Position numbers and translations under genes: made by a program. A DNA stretch of 64,000 bases, taken from assembly GCA_032622095.1 (NCBI GenBank), contig CP136063.1, forward strand, positions 92,667,980 to 92,731,979, in the 5' to 3' direction. Of the stretch, positions 55,905 through 64,000 are shown piece by piece. Below the pieces are notes generated by a model. The model was not told the DNA's origin. It worked only from the letters and a program-made list of their open reading frames with translations, and made no database searches. Every line of letters begins with the position of its first letter. Within the stretch, counting starts at the first letter, position 1. The stretch is from Siphonodentalium dalli. Its lineage: Eukaryota; Mollusca; Scaphopoda; Gadilida; Siphonodentaliidae.

Positions 55905-56305
55905 TTAACCCTTTACCCAACAGAAGGGCCCTGTGCCAATGCATTCTCTTATATATGCGAGTCGACCATAGGTCGCCTCGCATATATAAGAGAATGCATT
56001 GGCTTAACACATTAAAAATTATAAAATTGTTAAAGAATGTAAGAAAAAATGGTAAAAAGTGTTTTAAAAAAGATTTTTTTTAGGCCAATGCATTCTCTTA
56101 TATATGCGAGGCGACCTATGGTCGACTCGCATATATAAGAGAATGCATTGGCACATGGCATAACTGTAACCATCACAATGTGGCCAATGAGCCGGTTCCC
56201 ATGATATCCATATGTGTATGGTTCTATTGAGACAGACCGAAGATATTTTAGGCTGTTGAAGCTTTATTTGGCCGGTTTTGGCCGGTTTGTTGGGTAAAGG
56301 GTTAA
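55905..56305. mobile_element. TTAACCC-ended MITE with two mirrored palindromes (family T)
   Basis: A 401-bp element with perfect inverted ends TTAACCCTTTACCCAACA. Inside are two 70-bp palindromes (55934-56003 and 56082-56152), each GCCAATGCATTCTCTTATAT against its inverse. Their centres are in opposite orientation, and they are separated by 78 bp of A/T-rich DNA. TTAA plus CCCTTT ends suit piggyBac-like MITEs (inference). Confidence 0.85.
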
Positions 56306-57913
56306 TCGTTGTTTATTTGTGCAACCAGCATTATGAACTCCTCGAACTTGCGGTATACGGTACGGCGATTATATTATTTTAACAAGGTGCAACTAGGTGT
56401 GGAAATGCAGGATATGGATTCAGATGTGCGAGTGTTGTGTGCAAACTCAAAATTATAATTGCTAGACATTAATTTTCGCCCATGCAGTGGAACTTACATG
56501 TATTACAAATCTATGTTCATTTTGTTTTTGTCGTGTGAAATCTGAGAAAGATATCTCAGATGTTAGCATGCTTGTGTTTGTGACAGTTATGGCGCGTACA
56601 CATGACGGGCAAGAAAATATCAGGTATGCACCATGTGACTTACTTGACCAATGAAAGAAATAATACAGGGAAATATCCGATGAAGGCAGTGTAGCGGCAT
56701 GTTATCGTCTGTGGGTGATAGTGTTCAACATGATTGCTGGTCATCGGTATCCGTTAAATAATCTCCAAGGGCAACGCTGGTAACCGTTCACGCACTCGAG
56801 TTATGACCATTCAATAGTATCGCCTGTTTCAACAATTGACTTCATAATTCTATTTTTGATTGGTTGACATAATCGCTGAAGTATTATATGGACAATTATG
56901 TGTAGGGACGTATATCTTTTTGAGGGTTTCCGTTGACGGATGATGTCCACTTTGGACTTCTAACTGCACCCACCTCTTGAACCAGGCCAAACTCCCAAGA
57001 TCACGTAAATTCAATTTGCACCCCTCCCCCGCCTTTGAATTGCCCACCTGGTACCTTACATGCCTTGAATTTTGACTACACCAAGGAGGGAGGGACATAG
57101 AAGAAATTTCAAACCAATATTTTCACCAAAACTATGAAGAAATGCAAATGTTGGTCTAAATCCACAAATTTCATATACATTACTGGTTGGAAAATCAGAC
57201 TACCCATTGTTGGTGTGAAATTTCCAACTAATATTTTGTCAGGTAGGAAATTTTTCAACTGGTCAAAACTTTGACCATAGTTGGCGGGGGTCCTATTTCC
57301 ACACATATACCCCTGTAAGTTTGGTAACGTAATATACACAATAGCTCCACGAACCGAGCAAAATATACAACTCTAGAAAACTTCATATGGGGTCTAAATG
57401 GGGTGGGGGTTATCAGATTTACCACAAAGCCATAATAACTTTCATCACCCCACATATGCATGTAATATGATATTATAACATTGGCGTGTACCTATTTCCA
57501 AATAACGTGATCACTTTCTCATTGTTTTGAAGGTTTGTATGCACGAGAGCAGCAACGTTGCTACATGTTGTGGGTGCCTCATCCCACCGACTTCGGTAGT
57601 ACAATCATGTCAACAGTTGGAAATTTCATAATGTTATGAATTGTCAATATGGACTTATTTATGGTTATTTAGCGAACGCAATTCACTTGAACCAGCACGA
57701 CTGATACTGATCTGATTGAGCTCAATCAACGCCATCTAAAAGGCCGCGTTCTCATGGGCGTAATCTTTGAAGCAAGAAAATATCACCGCACAATTGTACC
57801 TAATATTTTCTTGCAGATATTTTCTTGCAGCTACATGTGAACGCGTCATTAGTGTGTCTTCTTCTTGTATAGTGTAATTATGTATATGCGTTACATTACT
57901 AACGATGTTAATC
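56306..57913. other. unannotated DNA with TTGGAAA-type repeats
   Basis: No gene. At 57100-57260 there are repeated GGAAATTTC and TTGGAAA blocks like those at 19925. At 57738-57845, AAGCAAGAAAATATC and its inverse GATATTTTCTTGC form a loose hairpin. Confidence 0.4.
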
Positions 57914-58431
57914 ACCCCTGGTCAAGTGGTCCTGCTAATATGATATGATGCTGTTGATCCTGCTGAATTGCTATGATGCGGGTAGTGCAAACTGATGCTG
58001 TTACGAAAAAGTACCGTTATTTGTTTATAAAGTTGTCATTGTCGCGGTGTTTGGCTAATCCGAGCGATTTGAGGAAAAAAAACAGTGTGTGTATGAGACA
58101 TCCAAAACATATATATTTTTGAAAAATATAATAATGCCTGCGCTTGTGTTTCTAAAACGACGCGAATAGCCATCTTGGTTATAGTCGATTTTCAACAACT
58201 AATACAACCAGTATTAAAAATATTTCGCAATAAATTTGTTTTTGAATGTTTGATACGCATAACGGCTTTTCTTGTATATGTTCAGATTATCGGAACACCG
58301 CGAAAAAGACAAATTAAAAAAATATAACTGTACTTTTTGTTAACCGCATCAGTTTGCCCTAACATCATCATAGCAATTCAGCAGGAACCAAGCGCATCAT
58401 AGCACATTAGCTGGACCACTTGACCAGGGGT
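57914..58431. mobile_element. family K element, copy 1
   Basis: A 518-bp element with inverted ends ACCCCTGGTCAAGTGGTCCT and, from the right, ACCCCTGGTCAAGTGGTCCA. Inside are CTGATGCTGTTACGAAAAAG and its inverted counterpart near 58340. No ORF. Confidence 0.85.
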
Positions 58432-58544
58432 GTTACACATTCTCGGTGCTGCAAGTCACTCCCATCTTTTGGTACTCACGCAGGATAAAGGCCATTTTCA
58501 GGTGCATGGTACGCGCGATTATTTTGGTAACATATTTATTGTGT

Positions 58545-58762
58545 CTTCCAATATATACAGTATTGACAATAAAATGATGATGTAGAGGTAATGAATGATG
58601 AGGGGGTAACCACTGGGGATTGGAGCACAAGTTGTGCAACTTAGTTAAGGCCAATCCACACCGGACGCGAGCGCGCGATTATAACGGCCGTTTTCTGTCG
58701 TCCGCAACAGTTCAAAGCACGCGATTTTTATATTCAAACTGCAAGCGACTGTTAAATCGCAG
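58545..58762 (+). repeat. family Q fragment followed by family J, copy 2
   Basis: GGGGATTGGAGCACAAGTTG (58614) matches the inner part of family Q. From 58648, AAGGCCAATCCACACCGGAC, AACGGCCGTTTTCTGTCG and CAAAGCACGCGATTTTTATA match the reverse strand of 26515-26645. Confidence 0.6.
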
Positions 58763-59584
58763 AAAATGTATCCTTGCACTCAACGAAGTGTGTCCACTAT
58801 TGCTAATTATACATAGCGATATCTACGCGTGTAATTATTCAAAGGTAAAGAATAATGTGAACAGTGAACGTCTTCCCACTCTAGGCCCAATCATTTGTGC
58901 ACAGTGTACCGTCTGCACGAGACAGCCGATTTATTCGTTGATGACATTTGGGAGACTCATGCCGGAAGCTTATGACATTCGACGGGCAATTAGCATAGCT
59001 AATGAAGTTTTGTGATATCTCGTGGTATCTTGTGATGGACGTGATTGTCTGTCGGCAGACTATCTTATACTGCGAATCAGTCACGTATAGGCGTTCCTAT
59101 AACGAATGTCTGTTTAATCAACGTAACAACGACCAGTAATTACACCTTGTCCCCCTGGGGTCCAACTTCCAAGGACACCACCACCAAAGCTATATAGTTT
59201 TCATGCAGGGTCTTCATTTGGAAGCAGTCCGATTTTGAATGTCTAACTTCACTGTGACAACCCTCGAATAAAAACGTCCCAAACTCGGTGCAATTGCATA
59301 TAGTCTCCATGCAGATATATGTAGTATATCAGAGAGTATTCTTTTCCATGGTTAGAAGTTTTCCAATCAACGAAAAGCCGATCGGAATAACGCTGTTTGC
59401 GTAAGCATGTGAATATCACGTTTCATGTTTATCCCGTCTTCCCAAATGGCACTGGTGGCTCGGATGGCAATTTAACCATTTTTATACCGAATGGATTCTT
59501 CCTGTATGCAAATAAAAAGTATTTATTATCTATCCTTTAACTAACACTATTTCCGATTGGGCAAAAGCCGCCACGTGATAATCC
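58763..59584. other. unannotated DNA
   Basis: The tail of a 131-codon forward frame (58620-59015) crosses family J and ends here; it has no motif and is not called. No other feature. Confidence 0.4.
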
Positions 59585-60044
59585 GGGGAAAAGTCATATT
59601 GGACTCCAGAATGTCATATTGGACTCCCAAGTGTGCAATATTACTTCTTTTTTTTATCGGGATTCTGTGTCGTCACGAATTAACTCTATTGCGAAATGAA
59701 TCGGTGAAATTGTGATGCGCGCGCAACACTGGTGGATTTAGTATTGAGTTTTTTTTCACTTCCGTGTTTACTGTTCCAAATCATGCTTTCTGATGATCAA
59801 AATAAAGGCTTTCATAGAGAAATAAGTGCCGACAAATCCCAAAAATAACCACAAAAGTTTTATTCCCAAAATTTGGATAAACATACAGATGGATAATAAA
59901 AATGTCAGTATACAATGTTGTGTACTGTATGAGTTTGTCTTGTACTCGTCCAGGTTGTGGTGAAAAGTCATATTGGACGAGACACCGTCGACACTGCGCG
60001 TCTCGTCCAATATGACTTTTCACCACAACCTGGACGAGTACAAG
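59585..60044 (-). mobile_element. family I element, copy 2, ending in a perfect hairpin
   Basis: Collinear, inverted, with 50395-50790. At its right edge arms of 44 bp, 59939-59982 and 60001-60044 (CTTGTACTCGTCCAGGTTGT against its inverse), are perfect inverted repeats around an 18-bp loop. On the left, AAAGTCATATTGGACTCC and ATGTCATATTGGACTCC repeat the same terminal motif. Confidence 0.8.
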
Positions 60045-60845
60045 AAAAACAAATATTGTACACAACTTTGTATAATAACTTTATATTATTCAACAAAAAA
60101 TACAACAATAATAAGTACATCAATAAGTATTTGCTACATCATGGACCGGATTCGACACAAAGCGTGTAGGTTTATACATGTGAGTCCTTTTCGGGAATGA
60201 TTGTATATCCATCCTACCTATATATAGGGAGAGTGTGATTGTCTCCTTTCGAATTCACAGATGACAGACATTTCGTGTAAACATGTCTTGCTTTCGCGAG
60301 GTGGGATGAGTCTGGGTAATGCCTTATTAATGATGCGGACCGGACCGCAAAAAAAGGGTCCGCTATACCGGTCCACGGCTGTGTGTACCGGGCCAACCCT
60401 ACTGGAGTGACCCAGTACGATCCGGTCCGGTCCAGACTACATGGCACATAAATTCAACACATATATATGCTGCGATGTTGTCTGATGTCGTGACGTGAGA
60501 TTCTGTCAGGTTCAAATGCTGCCAAACCCAAATTGTGACAAATTTCCCATACAAGTTACATTCATCTTCGATATTGACACTGAGAGTCTATGGCTATTCA
60601 TTGTTATTTTTGTTTCTGTTTTTGTGACGATACAATTATTAAATATAACAGTTTACTAATAATTAGTCTGATAAACATTTCAAGAGTAAGTTGAGTCAAA
60701 TTAATGTTATTGTGTATTGAACAGAAGGTAGACATAAGTCGGCAAGACATAACTAAAAAGGATATATCTTCCCTGAAATTAAGTAACCTGTTAAACGTCT
60801 CTATTATATTTTATAGGAATAATAATTATATTATTTCCTATTTCT
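60045..60845. other. spacer with small CCGGTCC inverted repeats
   Basis: GCGGACCGGACCGC (60336) and TCCGGTCCGGTCC (60421) flank about 85 bp. No gene. Confidence 0.45.
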
Positions 60846-60948
60846 ATATTTCGCCATTTCGCTGCATTTTTTATTCCGCTATTTCGCTGTATTTTCCTAT
60901 TTCGCTTTTTCGTTGTATTTCATATTTCGATAATGCGTTATATTTGAC
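60846..60948. repeat. 26-bp tandem repeat, four units
   Basis: TATTTCGCTATTTCGCTGTA-like units recur at 60846, 60872, 60898 and 60923. Confidence 0.8.
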
Positions 60949-61019
60949 ATATTATGGGATATGGGATTATATGATACCCTACATTCTGATATTCAATCGA
61001 ACATTACGTGCCACCCGTG

Positions 61020-61050
61020 CTCGCGATTAGATGCCACTAGCCATCTAATC
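61020..61050. repeat. short CGATTAGATG hairpin
   Basis: CGATTAGATG pairs with CATCTAATCG around an 11-bp loop. Confidence 0.75.
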
Positions 61051-61228
61051 GTGAACCCCGATTACATATTGTTTGCTATAAAATCCTTGGCGTATTGCCT
61101 GCTGCTATTGGGGTATATATTTGATTGGTCATTGTGACTTGACGTTAATTTTCTATGACGCATTAGCAATATCGACACTTCGAATCTCACCTGTTGTCTA
61201 TCTTCTCCATAGCACAGCCACTAATCAC

Positions 61229-61353
61229 CTCGATAAGTTATCATGCTGTGTATCTGGCACAATAACGTCAGCAAAATTAATGGCTATTCCACGTCGAACT
61301 AACAACTCTTGCTGACCACCGCTTAATTGTATATCTAATTTAGTATCTAATGT
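61229..61353 (-). CDS. exon-like open block with splice-like borders
   Basis: On the reverse strand a block follows TTCCACCCACAG (acceptor-like) and ends at CGAG/GTGATT (donor-like), with one frame open throughout: TLDTKLDIQLSGGQQELLVR and on to VIVPDTQHDNLS. LSGGQQ recalls the ABC signature, but the bases after it do not follow an ABC ATPase. No partner exon is identified. The neighbouring frames at 61484-61726 and 61496-61699 are open on both strands and cannot be told apart. Confidence 0.12.
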
Positions 61354-64000
61354 CTGTGGGTGGAATATGACCAGCCATGTACACACATGATCTCTGCAAT
61401 ACATATGTGTGATGTACATATTAACATTTTCTGATTGGTTGATTCGCCAGACAATGAACTTGATTGATTTGTCGATTGATTAACTAATTGGTTGATTGAT
61501 TGATTATAATAGGCATAATGTGGAACCCTCGTTGGCTCGGTCGGCATCGCGTCCATCGAGTCCTGATCCCGATATGGTTGAGTTCGTACAATTGTTGGCA
61601 CAGATAAAGGGCTTTTATCCATATCCGTGCACAGCATATAGAAAGTTTTGTTATTGGGCTATATATATGCGTTACGCGATATATCCACTTCATCTGTAGG
61701 CAACATTGTATATATATAGCACACATCAGTTCCCATTTACAATTACGCTTTCAATACAGACCGTCACATCCGTGGTAGGCATTTGACACGGTACCATATG
61801 ATGTGGCAACTGCACTAGACAGAGCTATCTATCATATCAGTGTCTATATGATATTGTCATTCGGCGTTACTCGAGGCCGCAAATATATCAGGATCCAACT
61901 GCCACCTGCACCAGTGTGGTATTAGTTGAATTTATTGTCAATACTAGCTACACCGTTAATACTAGCTACATTGTCTATGGACATAGTATATTTCTTTGTT
62001 AAATTGCGCGTTATAAAATTGCGCACCCATGAATTATACATTATACCAGAGAATACTCAATCACCAGAGAATACTCAATCTCCTTTCGAGAATTTTTAAG
62101 AGATTAAAAAATATAAAGTTAGTTAAACAGCTGCTCGTTGCTCGTAACTCATTTGGGGCCTACGTTATACAGTTAGCTGTATGACGTGATAGAGTCACAA
62201 GGGACTAGTATCAAGTAATTTATTTATAACAAATTTTCATTTGGAGAATGGTGTACATCTGATCCGTGACACAATGACATACATAAACACACATACTATA
62301 ATTTAAAGGAACTAGCAATTGTAGTGTCGCACAAATCAAACCTAGTATTTGTTCTCGATTGCTACATTCTGGTGATGACAATAGATCGATAAATATATAT
62401 ACGCGCATGAGAGATTTACATAGTACGCATGTGAAAAATTATATTGAAGTTGAAGATGTCACCGAAAGGAAACGTAATGCCAATATTTCATTAGCGAAAA
62501 ACAAATTGATTTCCGTGTTAGTTTTTTCTTCACATGGTAAACAAAGATAGTTTGTCTCACGATTTCGAGGAAAGTTGAAAAGACCTTATCCATTTCTTAG
62601 ACTTTAGTAAGTCTTTTCTGAGTATATACAGTCTGTATATTGATAGTACATTTCGCATATTATAACGCACAGTCTTCGAGAAAATACAAATCTAACTTCT
62701 TAGCACACAACACTCCAATCCCATTGTTGTGTGAACAAATGTATGTGCTATATATCATGAGTTATATAAATTAGACAAATACATATGTTTAAACTATAAA
62801 CTACACATAACACTACACTTAAGTATTGAGAGCTATACAATCCGAACGCTCCAACGACTGGACCACTGAACTACCATGCTACGCCATACTTGCATTCGAA
62901 AAACCGAATCGAACACCAAAGAGATACTCTAACAAATTAAGAGTGTTTGACTGAACTCTTTCTCAAAGAACGAAGAAAATAACAGTTATAACTGTGGCTA
63001 GCTAATTATTCTATGGCAATATCCTTAGTGACAAACAATTTGATGGATATACCGAATTGCGAGAAAGAACATTTAAGACGGAATGAGGAATTACTATTGA
63101 CGATAATTCAGCATTTATATTCGTTTTATATGTAAGCTTGGTTAATCATTATATTCGATTATTCTGATATGGGTATGGTGATAAAACGTGACAAAGCACT
63201 GATTACCTGTCCAACAAATTAAGGTCATAAATGTTAATATATGCATAAAGTAATCAACAACGTATTTTCTTGGGCGAACTAACTTAAACAAAAAAATCTT
63301 TAATGTCATACCTCTAATATAACACCATTACGTACTGGACACGAGCATTCAATTGTAGCGTGTGGGTTGTATCACGACCTATGCCCCTTTATTAGTTAGC
63401 CTATATTGATGAATTAAGGAACCACACAAGTATGCGAAGGAGGTTAACATTATCGCACGTAAAATTATATATACGCTATTGAGAAATATATTACAACGAA
63501 CATGGATAAGTCCCATGACCGTCCATATTTACTTGCCCAATTTCGATGTGCGATTTTACCTCTGCTGATATAGAAACCGGTCGTTTCAGAAATAAGAAAG
63601 TCCACCAAAGCAACTGTATTATGTGCAGCTTTAACAAAGTGGAAGACGAAAAACATTTTCTCTTGTCAAGTCACTTTTACATTGATATCCGCACATTAAT
63701 TTCATAGAAGAGGTCGGGGTCGCTAAAACGTATTTTGTTTCAGTTGTTATGACTATTATACTAAGACGATGTATATAAGCGGTCTTGAAAGCATGTTCTG
63801 CCGTTGTCAGGGTACATGCAAATGAAGTGAAATGCTGAACGTTCTTGGTATCCACTTGACTACAGACACTGGCTCCACTCTGCACGCCGCCATGACGGTG
63901 AATATAGCATATATATAGCATAGCGTCTAGTCTATGTATCCACACGTAAACTATGGATGGGTAATTGAAATTACGATATTTATCTAAATTTAGGGTATAC
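61354..64000. other. unannotated AT-rich DNA
   Basis: No credible gene or transposon end. Small items: (TTGATTGATT) simple repeats at 61434-61505, a duplicated ATACTAGCTACA at 61946 and 61964, and an 18-bp tandem duplication (CAGAGAATACTCAATC) at 62046-62080. Confidence 0.4.

Noticed and set aside
61229-61353. ABC transporter ATPase exon
   Set aside because: LSGGQQ is present, but the residues after it do not fit the signature helix, and no Walker motifs occur nearby.

Overview
The window reads as intergenic DNA from the nuclear genome of a repeat-rich, AT-rich animal, probably a marine invertebrate and perhaps a mollusc or other lophotrochozoan. I could not fix the species. Three things point this way. 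A DIRS-type tyrosine-recombinase retrotransposon is present. Vertebrate-type TTAGGG repeats lie inside dispersed elements, which argues against insects (TTAGG) and nematodes (TTAGGC). Small non-autonomous DNA transposons and tRNA-derived SINEs are very dense. I see no bacterial signals such as operons, ribosome binding sites or long ORFs. I find no confident host protein gene, rRNA or functional tRNA gene in the 64 kb; apart from three weak exon-like ORFs, the readable coding matter is transposon wreckage.

Layout. 0-13 kb: a 65-bp tandem array, a small TTAACCC-ended MITE, several copies of MITE family B (one split by a 1.66-kb hAT-like insertion), two tRNA-like SINE heads, a TTAGTCA-rich element (G) and the first copy of family C. 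13-21 kb: an intact copy of MITE family A, a second C, a cluster of hairpins ending in GAATGAGG (D), a 33-bp minisatellite, another B, and family E. 21.4-26.1 kb: a degenerate, reverse-strand DIRS-like retrotransposon with inverted terminal repeats and recognisable Gag, reverse transcriptase/RNase H and tyrosine recombinase remnants; its gag is interrupted by a 340-bp ATC/GAT microsatellite. 27.9-29.5 kb: a second MITE A, broken by a CpG-rich foldback element with long inverted arms and a target duplication. 29.9-34.5 kb: a 4.6-kb inverted duplication; both arms carry about 172-bp tandem units (core GATGGCGGCCAAAATGGC) and relics of the same unidentified ORF. 34.6-48 kb: a SINE, a nearly perfect 219-bp palindrome, an hAT-like end, a GACAC-rich array, families G, H and E, and a piggyBac-like hairpin MITE. 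48-64 kb: more D, I, C, K, L, H-like and J repeats, several hairpins and one TTAACCC-ended element holding two mirrored palindromes.

How the parts relate. The main theme is TTAA. Families A, B, C and E begin TTAAAG and end CTTTAA; three others begin or appear to begin TTAACCCTTT. TTAA is the target site of the piggyBac and Kolobok superfamilies, so the region looks like a repeated landing ground for TTAA-specific transposases supplied from elsewhere in the genome. Two nested insertions give relative ages: hAT-like into B, and foldback into A. Family letters are my own labels, superfamily names are inferences from termini and target duplications, and no database was searched.
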